Translations under genes and position numbers: made by a program
Part shown: positions 23,186 to 58,239 of the stretch, piece after piece
How positions within the stretch are numbered: position 1 is the stretch's first letter
How the letters are laid out: each line of letters starts with the position of its first letter
The notes under the pieces: generated by a model
What the model saw: only the letters and a program-made list of their open reading frames with translations
Database searches by the model: none
What the model was told of the DNA's origin: nothing
DNA from: Spisula solida
Taxonomy: Eukaryota; Mollusca; Bivalvia; Venerida; Mactridae
Reading direction: 5' to 3'
Assembly: GCA_947247005.1 (NCBI GenBank)
Contig: OX365946.1
Location: 12,284,453-12,348,452, forward strand
Length of the DNA stretch: 64,000 nt

Positions 23186-24985
23186 GGCCCATATTCACAT
23201 GTCGGTCCTCCACTCCAACTCGACTTACACTAACCTAAGGTAGCCTCGAGTGTAGCTGGAGTGACGGTCGAGTTAGTGAAGGTCGAGTAGAGATTTGGTA
23301 TTCACATGGGTAACTCGCCATCGACTTCCTGTGTGTGTGACCGTTATAATATACGGTAGGATATTACACTGTACAAACAATCAGTGCTTTATTATTGAAT
23401 TGGTTTGTTGGGTTTCGATGCATTTTCGTAATATATACTAACAACGTCAAACTATAATTTTGATGATTTTTATGCTAAATTCTTTATATTTCTTTGAACT
23501 CGCTCAAATAAAACCTTCATTTGAATAATCACAAATAGAGAGTATGATTATTGTAAAGATAATAGTGGATAAGTTAACATAAAACTTCAACGAAATTAAC
23601 GTTAAATGAACGTGCATATTTACAATGATATATTCCAACAAAACATTTACGCAAGACGATGCGCACGAGTTTTAAATGAATAAAGGATGCGCAAGTCGAA
23701 GAAAACATCGTACCGTATGCCTTATGTTTTCGGCGTTGACTCAATATTAAATATCATATCATGTCAATATGAATTCCACCGACCGTCAAGCAAGTAATGC
23801 CATGTTAATAATTTAGAAGTCAGAGGAGATGAACTCAGTTTACTTTTTAAGCAGATTCACTGTGAGATGATTTTGCAAACTCATTACTACACATACATGT
23901 ACATCGTTCAGACCGTTCCGGAGAAGCCCGACGACTAGAAAGACATAATTCCTAGAATGCAATTTAATGAGCGACATGTATTAAAAATACTACAAATTAT
24001 AGATTGTGCATGATTGTCATGGCATTAGGTTGATTATTAATCAAGATTGTACAACCTTCAACTATATTAGCCATTCTCGACACCTCATGTCCGATTTAAC
24101 CATCGCCTCAACAGTATCGATATAGATAAGAGAAGCCAGCTTTCGCTTATTATGCTGGACATATTGCAAGGGAAATAATAATTCAACTTCGTTTTTAGCA
24201 TGAAGTGCCCCCGGATCGAATATGGGGCTTCCCGCACTCGAAGCGGACGCTCTAACAATAGGCTATCGAGGCGGAACTTTGACTCATGAATGATTGCAAA
24301 TTAGAAAAAAATAATGCACATAATCGGTGTGTGTTGCACATTTTGTTTTTCTTTAAATACTCAGCATTTCAGTCATCTTCATGTCAACACTACAATGGAC
24401 AGAATTAAAAACAACGGTTTGGCAAAGAATAAAAGCAATATCATTTCATAGTTATGCTCCTATATGAATATCGTGTGTTTAATTAATATCGCGGTAAGAT
24501 GACTAAATTTTAATTCCAGATACTTTATACACGTATTACAGTAACTTTATTTGTCCAAATAATATACTTATAGATAACAAATTATAAATAAATTTATAGT
24601 TATGGTTGCATATTTATCAACCCACACTTTCATATGTATTTGTTTTTTAATTTGATTTGATAATACAATAACTTTATTAGTTCAACATTCGTACGCTAAA
24701 TCGGTATTCACGTAACCCGATTTGAGTGTAGCTGGGGAATTTTTCCAAGAATTTCATATCATTCATGCTTTCAAATCAATTGCTCCTATCATTCTAAATA
24801 GTAAGATCCTCTCCTCAAATGCTTCTACCTCGCGTAGATTGCCCATTTTAGTTAGTAACTAACTTTGGTATTCACAAACATTCCATTGAGTGTGGTTGGA
24901 GTCGAGGTCAAGTCGACGTTTCGCTCCCTCGAAAGTTCCTCACTCGGTCGAGTCAACTCCAGCTACACTTACTGTTGTGAATACC
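23186..24985. repeat. Cluster of GAGTGTAGCTGGAGT-type inverted-repeat elements
   Basis: Related blocks lie at 23186-23345, about 24699-24800 and 24866-24985. Each contains GGTATTCACA and GAGTGTAGCTGG or its complement. The last block is a self-contained foldback from GGTATTCACAAACATT to its complement ending GTTGTGAATACC. The outer ends of the whole interval (GGCCCATATTCACAT… and …GTGAATACC) could be the termini of one larger element, but no target duplication is clear. Confidence 0.45.
24190..24270 (-). repeat. tRNA-derived SINE, family B-like
   Basis: On the minus strand it reads GCCTATTGTTAGAGCGTCCG, then GGAAGCCCCATATTCGATCC, with recognisable A- and B-box spacing. It lies within the 23186-24985 cluster. 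Confidence 0.5.
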
Positions 24986-25084
24986 AATTTCTAGTAAAGA
25001 CGAGGTCATACTCAAACGCACGAACTAAACGATAATTAAATTTGAATTAACTCAGTGAGTGACAGTGGATGAGAAGGTGTGAAT

Positions 25085-25418
25085 ATGGCCCTATGTCTTA
25101 GAGACGATGAGTTAAATCGGATAATCAGGATGTTTGTTACCGGAAGACAGAGGTTCGGTATCTTCAGTTGCAAAGTTAGTATGCAACCATTTCATCGTGG
25201 ATTCAGAGCGTTGCGTAGTACAAAATGTTGCCTTCAGCGACCAGGACGTCTACATGTCACAACCTTCAGAAAAGAAGCCTACATACTGGATAAGTGTTAA
25301 AAAGATAATAACAAATCTAACTGGGAGGGAAGCACTCAACAGAAATAGCAGAGAACGAACGGCACACGAAAGATTACATGACAAAATCACTAGCCTAAGG
25401 ACAAATATGAACAAGTAG
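25085..25418 (+). pseudogene. Decayed Tc1/mariner-like transposase, N-terminal DNA-binding part
   Basis: Two overlapping reading frames each preserve parts of one protein. Frame 1 starts MALCLRDDELNRIIRMF, like the first helix of Tc1-type DNA-binding domains, and later reads QRPGRLHVTTFRKEAYI, resembling the GRPRVTT.REDRYI linker. Frame 2 carries SVAKLVCNHFIVDSE and ends with RTAHERLHDKI, resembling the second helix-turn-helix. A frameshift within about 25140-25180 is needed to join them. No DDE/D catalytic domain was recognised; the following ORF (25428-25697) is not clearly part of it. The similarity is from recalled family patterns, not a search. Confidence 0.5.
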
Positions 25419-27169
25419 ACAACAAAAATGAAACGACACTCTACTCAGATAGCCTGCTTCCTGAGCAGTCATCCAAACATGACCAAAGTAAGAGCCATCA
25501 GACACCAACGAAACACTCGCACGACAATCATAGATCACGGGAAACCCCAAAAGGCAGCACCTATAAGAAACGGTGACACGCCATCAGAAATAAACGAAGA
25601 ATCCTTGAGATTGGACATGCAAGAGGACACAAACAACATAGGCCTTACAACAAAACAACAAGGGCTACCTTTGAAACGTATTTGGCGAATCTCGTAATCA
25701 AAGTACTGAAGTATTCACTCCTCATCTGAGCTGCCAAAATCAATGCTTTGTGTGTCTGGGAGGGACTGTCACTTTGTGTTTCCTTTGCGTAAAACATTCA
25801 AGGGGTATAATAGCTGTTCTCTCACTTTGGTTTGTTTAATGTGTACTTTTGTGAATTATTGTTTCGGTCCTTATAATCACAAACTAAGCCTCATTCCATG
25901 TGATAAATAAGAACACGCATTGATTACTATTGATTTATTTGATCCCTGGTTAGTACATGAGCATGTACATATAACAGAAATAAATCATCATATTCAGTGT
26001 ATACAGAAGATCAGCTGACTTCTCCAGCCTATATATAACAATTGCACATAATATTGCAGTACAAACATATACAACGATTCTGAACAGTATAACAATAAAA
26101 CAATTGAGCTTTCAGGACACATCTGAGGACTTATCAGCATCACGGTAATTACAGTAGTCTGGATATTTTTTAAAAGGTAGGCGTGGCCAACCGATTGGTC
26201 TTGTCATGTACATTAGTTATTGTTCTACTACAACTTGCGGCAGCATTAACGATTCAGTGGTGGAATTCAATATTGATCTTACTTAATTGGAGAATAAGGT
26301 TAGCTAATCATAGTGTATGCTACTGACTAAGAGATCTGATAGGTTGTCCCTATCCTTAAGTCAAATAAGACCAATAATGAATACCACTATTTAAACTACA
26401 TTTGTATTTTATTATTGAAAACGCGAGCGTGTTTTATGCAAACACGAACTTACAATAAGTCGAGATTCCAAGTGAAATCATCCGGACATTATACCATCTA
26501 AAACAAGCAAGTGACAATAATGTCCAAGTAGACAAATTTGCGGGAGAGGTAATCTCAGCAGCATTACATCTGGTGAACAATAACAGAAAAACTGTGTTTC
26601 GAGGTTAATCAACTCATGTATTCATCAGAGGAAATATTTAGAACATAACTTAAGATCAAACAATTAAATAATTATAATTGAAATTTATACCCAAAAATAT
26701 AATCAGTTCGAGAATTATCAGCGTGAATGATCGTATATGTATATTATCTTTACTGCATACGTATAATATAGTCTGTGGATGCAAATAATATAGTCAGGCT
26801 GTGGATGAAAATAATGTACATTGTATTCAAATTCTCATGTAACAAACCAATTTCAGAATACTAGTAATCAAGAATGTCTAATGTTGGCTGTTTATTAAAA
26901 CACAAACAGAGTATAATTATGCTGAAATGAGTACGTAGACGTATGCATTGATTAGAGCTTTATTATTCAGGTGAATGATCAATCTGATTAAAATCATATA
27001 CTCAAACCCGCTACGCATAATGAAGATCAAGTACTTTAGTCAGATTGGGTGAAGGATTTATACATACACGTACTGTGTTGCGTTTAAAGTCTGGTAATAC
27101 AATAATCGTCATAGTCAATAATTTTTCAGAAAATACATGCAATCGAAGGTTTTTCGTAACTTGTATTTT

Positions 27170-49743
<22,574 letters not shown>

Positions 49744-49793
49744 TTTGTGAACCACGTGGTCTTTAGTGAATCACAGTTATGAGATCAGTGTTC
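49744..49793 (-). other. HUNK: HUNK 5' UTR part of exon and acceptor
   Basis: A CTGTTTTTCAG acceptor ends at 49794, so 50 bases of 5' UTR precede the ATG and at least one noncoding exon must lie upstream. Strong minus-strand donors that could end such an exon are AAG|GTAAGC near 54967, CC|GTGAGT near 54470 and GC|GTGAGT near 55209. None can be proven without RNA data. Confidence 0.55.
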
Positions 49794-49824
49794 CTGAAAA
49801 ACAGTATTATTTGTTTAGTCTGTT

Positions 49825-50090
49825 GTTAAAGAAGCCTTGACCAATCACGCTCCTTTAAATATGTTAAAGAAGCCTTGACCAATCACGCTCCTTTAAATCT
49901 GTTGAAGAAGCCTTGACCAATCACGCTCCTTTAGATCTGTATAAGAAGCCTTGACCAATCACGCTCCTTTAAATATGTTAAAGAAGCCTTGATCAATCAC
50001 GCTCCTTTAAATCTGTTACAGAAGCCTTGACCAATCACGCTCCTTTAAATCTGTTACAGAAACCTTGACCAATCACGCTCCTTTAAATCT
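49825..50090 (+). repeat. 38-bp tandem repeat, 7 copies, with CCAAT boxes
   Basis: Seven exact-length units starting at 49825, 49863, 49901, 49939, 49977, 50015 and 50053. Each reads GTTAAAGAAGCCTTGACCAA then TCACGCTCCTTTAAATNT with few changes. Six of the seven contain GACCAATCA, matching the NF-Y consensus RRCCAATSR; unit 5 has GATCAATCA. The array begins 32 bp upstream of the HUNK exon-1 acceptor edge, in the 5' UTR intron. Confidence 0.95.
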
Positions 50091-51059
50091 GTTTGACATT
50101 TCAGGTTTTTCATCCATGTAATTTCTACAAGATGCTACAACAACAAGAGTGGCGACTCGACAATCGCAAATTCATGGCTGTCCGTCGAAACGCTACATTC
50201 ACAAGTTCTACATACATTGTACATTCCTAAAGAGCTCATGTTAGTAAAAGAAATCAAATGAACTACATGGCAATGCGATCGAGCTGGGTGCGATCCTCAA
50301 GAAATACATGTACTCAATTTGTGCTATTTTTGTACTATTTTAGCATTTTATCTTGGAGGAATCGAAGAGTGTACATAACTGCTATAGATATATACTATGC
50401 GTTTCTATGAAGAGGGGTTAGACAACGCCATTCAACTAGTAAGTCTGACAGCACGTCATTGGAACATTTTAGACTACCGGTATTAGTTGTTTTACCTACA
50501 AGTTCAATCGACCTAGCCTCGTATAGTGCAACATTGGTGGGGGCGTTATATCACCTGAACTGTGCATCTCCGGAACTAATTCTAAACCGTATGAACTTTA
50601 TTGCTAAAATCAATAAATACACGTTTTTAACACTATATAACTTCCGGACAACAAGTTAGTGTATTAAATTAAAACACTGCAGGTGGCAACTTTGGTTGAT
50701 AACTATGATGGTCAGGAAAGGATAAATGTAACCTATATCTAATCGATTGTAGCACGAAGCAAGCATTGATCAAATCTGGGATATATTGGGATGGGTGAAC
50801 CAGTTGAACGTAAGCGTCGTCACCATGTCTATCAGAATTGTAAAATCTTAACCCAGTCTCCCACAACCTTTCAAGTAGAAATCTCAGCTCAAATTTCGAT
50901 TTTCCTCAAATCATACTCTAGATTGCGGAACATCTCAAGTTGCAGTTCGTGAAATGTTATTTGTAATAAGATCAGCACAATAAATTTTTTTTTGGTGAAA
51001 TCAATTTTGAGCCTGGTCTCCCATCAAACTTAATAAGAAGATATGATACTAAAATATTA

Positions 51060-51278
51060 GAACTAGGTCCCACTGGGTATTTTTTCCTCAGCGATGTACT
51101 CCCGATTTAAATAAATGAGCTATCAGGACACCGGGAACAAGTTCCTCTTGGTCTACGGGAGGCTTCGGGAAGTCATGAGACAGTGTATGTTATCGGAAGG
51201 AATTTTGATGAATCGGGTGGTATCGGGAGAAATCGGGAGAACATCACCTATGTGGAATTCCTCAGCGGGACCTAGGCT
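51060..51278. mobile_element. PIF/Harbinger-type MITE, copy 2
   Basis: Ends GAACTAGGTCCCACTG and CAGCGGGACCTAGGCT, flanked by TTA (51057-51059 and 51279-51281). The interior matches copy 1 (47714-47923) in reverse orientation, for example CCGATTT/AAATCGG and the GCTTCGGGAAGT block. Confidence 0.8.
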
Positions 51279-52348
51279 TTATTTTGAGATTTTCGAACCG
51301 TTTTGGGCTTGGTTATATAGTTCGGTTTGAGGGATGAGACATTGGTGCTATGATCAACATACCTGGTTCAATGAACACTTGTAGGGCATTTGCTTAATCG
51401 AATTGAATTGTTTTCCCATAACATATATAGATATATGCTGTCTAATAATAACTTACATTTTGTAATTGTAAGTTAATATTGTATGCATCTTCAAACGACC
51501 ATACTTATTGGGTATAGAACAATTAAATCAATAATTATTGTTAACAGTACCGACGTGAATTCCTATATATAACTTTGCACCAGCATTATTAATATACAAA
51601 TGTGAATAATTGATAATAACGTTTACACCATCTGAACATTGTTATTACGACTTGAAGCTGAAGTCCCTTGGGGATGCAGGTTTGTTTGAAACAAATAATG
51701 AACAAGCGATAAACGTTTAATGAATTACTTTATCAATAGGCACGTTATTTTTTCTGTGTGAAACACTTCTCGACCCAACATGGTGGAAGTGCATTTTAAG
51801 TATTTATTTTCGTGGGTAATATTTCATTGATTTTTGTAAATTGGCAAATCTCAGCAAGGGAGATTAATTCACAGATTCTATAAAATGGAATCAGAAAACA
51901 TTTGCTGTTCACAATCATTTATGTCAACGAAATATAATGCACATTGCCCCCTCCCCCCTCTTTGATGAGGGAGCATATTGCTTTGCACAGTCATGTCGGT
52001 CGGTCTGTTTGTCTGTCGGTCGGTAGTCCAAATGTGTACGTTTAATAACCCAATAACGCTTTGCCCTATGAAACTTAAAATGATTGTTGGTCATCAACCG
52101 TATATGACCTCTATTGATTCCGAGGTCAGTAGGTCATAGGTGAAGGTCACTTCTGACCTTTACAATTTCTGACTATTTGGGCTGTCAAAGGGGCATACGT
52201 GTTTTACAAACAATTCTTGTTATTGTGAAAAATTTATATTCAAAGCAAATCACTTTTATTATACATAATATACCTAGAAGACTACATTCAAGATAGGTTT
52301 GACAGAAAACATGTCGTCACGATTGATGTCTGATACAGACAAGCGACC

Positions 52349-52458
52349 CACACCGTACAACCCGTTGCGTATAAGGCAGCTTTGTTGGTGGAAGGCAGCG
52401 GAAAGTTTTTGCCTTCCACCAACAAAGCTGCCTTACACGCAACGAGTTGTACGGTGTG
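52349..52458. repeat. 110-nt near-perfect hairpin
   Basis: Two 49-nt arms (52349-52397 and 52410-52458) pair at 47 of 49 positions around a 12-nt loop; the inner 26 pairs are uninterrupted. Arm sequence starts CACACCGTACAAC and ends TTGGTGGAAGGCA. It could be a small foldback element or a hairpin RNA gene; neither is proven. Confidence 0.9.
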
Positions 52459-55316
52459 CAAATGCTAAGACCATTACTGCTGTTTCAGTGTTTAAGTCAT
52501 GTTTATTAAATCTTACTGTGAAATATTACCCGGCCATTCCAACATTGTTGCTTGGAAACTATTATTATCTTCAGCTTTTACTATACATGTACATATTAAT
52601 CGTAGATAAATCAATTATTTGTTAGTTTCAGTAGTTTTGAAGTCGTGCGTATAAGATCACGCTATACTTCTAATTAATATTAATTAAATACTGAATAATA
52701 TATTTCCACAAAGCGACAGCAGTAAATAATCGCAAACAATAGTTCATTTGGTTTCGTTGTGATCTTCATTTAGTCCATACAAATCGTGGAGGCATCAAAA
52801 TTTATTTATTTGATGTTATATACGGCACGTCGCAGCTAGAATCATTAAGTGTCATTAACCAATGGTAAAATGGTTATCAATAGTTAGATGGGAAATATAA
52901 AACGTAAACAATTAAATGGGAAAATATCAAATGAAGGAACGGCTTGTCCCTATAGTAGACAACTTTTATTCCATACAGGGGACATGTATTGTTCAGTTGT
53001 CCATGATCGAATGTGACAAGTAGGAATCTAAGTGGCCGATCAGTCTTTCCCTGGGTAACACACGAGTTCGCTCAAAACCTTACTTATGTCAACATTAAAT
53101 ATAAGATAAGGAACTATATCCATTCAGCATACCCATTCTATTTAATACGACTGGCATGTAATGGAGTCGGACTAAGGTGCAATTTTAACCCTGGAACCAC
53201 ACGTGATGGGAATTAGAAATACGTCTATCATAGTTAATTTCGTGATACGAAGAAGCACAATGTGCTCCATATTTCACGGACGTATAGTCCAGTCAGGGTA
53301 AGAACTGCACAGCGGACGAGTCCACTATTACGATGTAAAACCAATTATAAAGGCTTATACCGACAGCTATGATTCCAATGCTAAACTAACATACTATATT
53401 CGCTCTACCAGTTCAGACAACGGTTGTAATTTTTTGTGTACACATAAACGGCAACGTCTCTCTCACAATATCCTAACTGTACTGTAGATAGGTTTCAAAT
53501 CAAAGCACTGAAAGTCGCACTTATATCGCACTAAATGCCTACTCTCGCACAAGGAAGAACATGACAAGCGATTTTAAAATTGAAAAAAAGTATGACCGGG
53601 TTAAAACATCGTATACCCTCTGTGTTTGGACCATCATAAATATTTAATTTCAATCTGAAGATTTAGCGTATCAGTTTCACTTTTATGTATACAATATGAA
53701 GTGATAAATACTCGACGTTCCTACAATGTATTAAACATAACTTGCCTTGACTACTGAACTATTTATCCTTCAGTTTTTATACAGACATTGGTATCAGTCC
53801 GTGTTTATGATGTTTTATGTATACTGAGGACTGACAAGAGATAGTACGTGTTCTAAACACGGCATTCAATATAAATGTTACTTTAAAATTGCCAGTTTTA
53901 CTCTTTCTGTAATATTGTATAAAGACTTGTATAGATGTATAGGTCTTAAGCTTGTTATCTCACATCCCACTGGTGTAGTTATCATGCTACAATGTGTGGT
54001 GTGGTATTCGAAATAAAATGTTTTTATTACGTAATACATACATACATATACTCTGTTATAAGCATGCTATAAAACTAGTTATATGGGCAATTGGGCAGTG
54101 TATATAGGTTAACAAGAGTCGAATAAATGAAATATTTATAAAAGTAGTTTGAGTTTTTCCTATACAAGTATTGAAATTTCAGAGAGTAATCTGAAACCAG
54201 ATAAACATGTATTGAATTACACTGGTTCGATTGATTAATTAATTGATTAATTTCAAATTGACTTTAGTTACAATGGTGATTGAAACAAGTGCATTTTTGT
54301 GTTTGAAACAATTATTTGAAAAACAATATCAACTTTTATTTCCTATATAAGCGTGTAATATGGCGGTTAGTGTTACGTCGATCATTAAAATTACAATGAG
54401 TATGAGCTGTTAAAATACGTACATGTACACATGTATACCAAACGTCTTAATAAAAGCAATGAACTCACGGAGATGCAGTTGTCAATTGAATACGAAGTCG
54501 TTTTTAGGCTTGAAACAAAACACAGCACCATTAACGCGTGATAAATTTCGGTATAATTTGCATCAATTCCTTTGTAAAGTTTACCAATGAAAAGAAAATC
54601 ATAAAAGTAAAGTCATAGGCTTTAGAATAAAGATGCTGCGATTTTCAGAGCATGTTCCGAAAGTACCGACGCTCTCTAACTTTTAAGCGCAAGTACTCGG
54701 GGTTGTGCCTGTAAAATTAGCCACAAAGCGTGATAAATATGAGTTGTAAAAACGGATTTTCTCAACCTACACTAATGCAAAATTTAAACTAAACCACGAC
54801 GGTTGTGTTTAAAGAACAGTACCCACCAGCATTCAATTATATACATGTTTACACGTATAACCATTCAATAACAGAAGAGAAGAGAAAATAATAATGTATT
54901 GCCGTAAACAGTCCAGCTTCTTGACAAACAACATAAACAAAACGTAGTTAGCAATAGCACAGCTTACCTTGATAAGTCACTAGGTATATAAAGCACATGA
55001 AGCATCGTTTTAATGTAGAGTAATATATGTTCACAAAGTACCACAAGTAATAACAACAGATCGATTTAGTATCTAAACGCTTTAAAATTGCATTGAATAA
55101 TTCATTAAATTGTAAGAGATGCGATTAGTCAATAGAGTTCAGCGAGATGATTTACTTGCGACCGACTACAACAAGAATTGCGGTCTATTAATATTAATAA
55201 AACACTCACGCCACGAATCTCTTTACTTAAATTGTTTCAATTTCACTTGAATTTCTGACATCATTTAGAATTACAACAACGAACTGTTGGTACAGCGTAA
55301 ACTATGTATTTATATG

Positions 55317-56040
55317 GAAAAACTAGATGCGCGAATAACAATGTCTCCGACACTATTCACGAGTCAACGACGAGTATTGGAAAATCTCGTCTCTACGATC
55401 TAAGTGTAAAATCATCCAATGAATTAGAAACAATTCCCGAATTAATTATGCGCATTCATTAATTAACCATGTTTATCGGCAATATACGTCATTGTCTCGG
55501 ACCATTTCAACTCAGCAATAAGGAACTCAAGTTGTGCTTGTACGAGCTGTTTGTAGGTATAGTTTCTTCAGGTGATGCTCTGAATTCAGCCGCAAACATG
55601 TCAAATATGTAGGTATTTACAGCAAAACTTGGGGGCATTAATCTTGTTAAGAAATATATTACATACTAATTTATTTAATAAATACTAATTATACGCATTG
55701 ACTACCATACTAACGGGCAGCATATTGTAGTTTTGATTTATTCATTGTTTGTTTTGTTTGTTTTTATTATGTGCAGCACCGTCTGTCAACATGTACGGCG
55801 GTCAGATGATCCAACGACTCTATCTTCAGTTGTTATATTCATTGTTCCTAGCAGTATTTGCCAACCAGTAAGAACTTGCCCTTTCGCAAGCAACGGGCAA
55901 CTTCTGTGCGTGGTTTGGAAATAGCTATAGCCAATGACATAGAGAACATAACTTACAGCAAAACTTGTACAATACTGACCTTTAACAATGTCTCCGACAC
56001 TATTCACGAGTATTTTGATATTCGCGCATCTAGTTTTTCC
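55317..56040. repeat. Foldback interrupted by a 618-bp insert flanked by 29-bp direct repeats
   Basis: GGAAAAACTAGATGCGCGAAT near 55317-55336 is matched in inverse at 56020-56040. Just inside each lies the same 29-bp string in direct orientation (55336-55364 and 55983-56011, TAACAATGTCTCCGACACTA then TTCACGAGT). The simplest reading is a short ~80-bp foldback element split by a 618-bp sequence with duplication of 29 bp. Confidence 0.65.
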
Positions 56041-56243
56041 TTGTCTGACTTAATATACTCTTTTTGTCCGATCCAATATTGAACCAGGGTTGCTCGGGTT
56101 CTACATGTAACTGTTGTGCCAATTAACCGGTGAGCACTTTGATGTATCGAAAATCAAGTTATTAACTTCAATAGACAGTATTTAGTTAGATGGGGGTCCA
56201 TTATCTTGTCACTGACCTAACCATTCCTACAAAAAGCCATATA

Positions 56244-56453
56244 CTATAATGCGCCCAGGATCATGTGATGTTTACAAACATGAATCGGTTTGGTCAACTG
56301 TTGCAACATTGGTTTACAAATTACTAAAGAAAACAGGTAAGGTCAGTATTGTACTAAAACATCACTGATAAATCTTGCACATCTGAATAATCCACCTTTG
56401 TGGAACATACAATTTTTTTTACTCCTTTCTTATTATCCTGGGTGCCCTATGGT
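56244..56453. mobile_element. MITE F, copy 1
   Basis: Ends TAATGCGCCCAGGAT and ATCCTGGGTGCCCTA are inverted. The interior shares ACTGTTGCAA.ATTGGTT with copy 2 at 57168-57265. Confidence 0.5.
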
Positions 56454-56454
56454 A

Positions 56455-56567
56455 TACACTCTGGGAGAAGAAAAGTAGCTAACTGCTATGTTGAGGCATG
56501 GGATCGAACGCACAACCACCTGGTGTTCCTGATATGGACGCTCTAACCAGTTTACCATCGGAGCCAG
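56455..56567 (-). repeat. tRNA-derived SINE, family B
   Basis: On the minus strand: GGCTCCGATGGTAAACTGG, TTAGAGCGTCC and GTTGTGCGTTCGATCCCATG. The A and B boxes are clear and correctly spaced. No cloverleaf good enough for a tRNA gene. Confidence 0.6.
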
Positions 56568-56944
56568 TAGATCACTGACTTTAAATCATTACAGTTTGCG
56601 AGTAATAAATTAAGTTGGTCTTCATTGAACGATAATTTCGTTGATTAGAAAAGTCGTGTGTATGTCAGCCTTCGGTTACGTATGAGTATTTTAATTAGTA
56701 CATGTACCTTTTTATCTTTACTTAAAAATGTACGCATTGAAAGGTTGCACATGCACACAAAACTAAAAGCACAGTCAGACCTTAATTGGAAGCGTAAAGA
56801 GCCATCTGACAGAGAACGCAAAAAGTCGACCCATTTTTCTTTATCCGTGTGCGTTTTTTGCTTAGCGCTCGTGCGTTCTCTGTCATGCTTTGCCCAGTCT
56901 ACAATGTTCATTAAATGCACATCTTCGGCAATCCAGTTATCGTT

Positions 56945-57040
56945 AGTTTAGGGTTAACTCATGTTTTTTTCGTGTTATAACACTTTCAGAGTCCCGAGGG
57001 ACTGTTGGTACATAAGCCCTGCGTCAGGTCTCTGGAGCCT
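56945..57040 (+). repeat. Single arm of the 140-bp palindrome family
   Basis: GGGTTAACTCATG…TTTCGTGTTATAACACTTTC then AGAGTCCCGAGGGACTGTTG aligns with one half of 14427-14567. The opposite arm is absent. Confidence 0.6.
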
Positions 57041-57167
57041 CGAGCAGAAGCTTCAATCATTCAAAGTGTATTGGCATAATCAGCAAAGAACATTGCTTTT
57101 GGCCATTTACAAATAAATATGGCAAAAACATATTTACAAAGAAATGTATACATATATAAATAGTACC

Positions 57168-57265
57168 TTAGTGCGCCCAGGATAATGTGATATTTACAAA
57201 CTGAAACTGTTGCAAAATTGGTTAGACAAATTTTCCCGCCTTTCTCATTATCCTTGTCGCACTAA
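57168..57265. mobile_element. MITE F, copy 2 (98 bp)
   Basis: Termini TTAGTGCGCCCAGGATAATG and CATTATCCTTGTCGCACTAA are inverted repeats covering 40% of the element. Confidence 0.65.
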
Positions 57266-57427
57266 ATAAAGTTACGTTGGTAAATAAAATACAAAAGATA
57301 CATAGTTTAACATTGGAAAATATAATTTTAAAGTATTGAGCGTGTCGGTCTCGTAAAGGAGGATTATCTTTCCTGAATCTTTAATGAAGGGTGGGAGTGT
57401 ATTCATTTATTCGATAACATCCTTTAA

Positions 57428-57794
57428 AGGTGCTGACCACCCGTGATGATAAAATTACAGTTTTCTTAAAATTTTGCAAATATTTCTTCGAGTTAGTGCA
57501 ATAAAGATACAATCATGTACTTGTTGCTTGCGAGTCATATTGTCAGTAGATCTTGCAAAATTTAGTTAAAAGGGTATAGATCTACATTATATGAAACAGT
57601 TATTACTGGAGTAAAAATAGGTTAAATACGGATCTAACAAACCTTTGACTTACATTTGAAACGAAAATGAGATTTTAAGTGTGTTTCAATAAAAATTAAT
57701 AATAAGTTGCAGTATTAGTATCATTGCTTCAAACCGTCTGTTTGGAATGTTTGGTATTAAATTTTGATTGCAAATCATCATGTGTATTGCACCT
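57428..57794. mobile_element. TTAA-type MITE, second copy
   Basis: Ends AGGTGCTGACCACC and GTATTGCACCT flanked by TTAA (57424-57427 and 57795-57798), related to 1961-2439. Confidence 0.6.
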
Positions 57795-58239
57795 TTAAAC
57801 ATGTCGTGATGAAAAGGTATCAAGCAATAGACGAGCAGTGTTCAGAGATTAAAGCTTTTCAAATTGAAAATTTAAGTACTTATTCAAACGCGACATACAG
57901 GAACACATGTTATACATACTCCTCAATGTTGTCTTAGTTGTTATATATACATGTAGATAGATTTATATCACAAATTTATATAATAATTTTCTGAGATATT
58001 GAAATAAGCAAATGGAAACGAAATGCAGATCTCTGATTAGTCCAATGTTATAAAATCTACTATGTGACTGTAATTTTGTTTTTAGTATGGTTTGAGTAAT
58101 TTTGTCTTTTTATATTATTGGAGTCTGATTTAGTAAACAGTTATGTACAATTCAATATATTTAACCAGGATACATTTAAATGTGTCCAAAGTAATAACTA
58201 ATATGCATATGAATAATCCGATTAACAAGTCAAGTCAAG

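Larger units (their letters stand above)
17907..27169. other. Intergenic region between ZC4H2 and HUNK (convergent)
   Basis: It holds the two 3' UTRs, whose ends are uncertain. AATAAA motifs follow ZC4H2 at 19014-19019 and 21988-21993. On the minus strand AATAAA lies at 26959-26964 and 26890-26895, 205-280 bp beyond the HUNK stop. Other contents are a short membrane-peptide ORF (18495-18635), SINEs, the GAGTGTAGCTGGAGT repeat cluster (23186-24985) and a Tc1-like transposase fragment. Parts at 18054 and 19634 begin TACTGTAAATTCATT and look like ends of MITEs. I see nothing else that I can support. Confidence 0.5.

Noticed and set aside
56658..56951. 97-codon plus ORF with a 91-codon ORF on the opposite strand
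   Set aside because: Both strands are open over a short stretch beside SINE and palindrome copies; no family resemblance.
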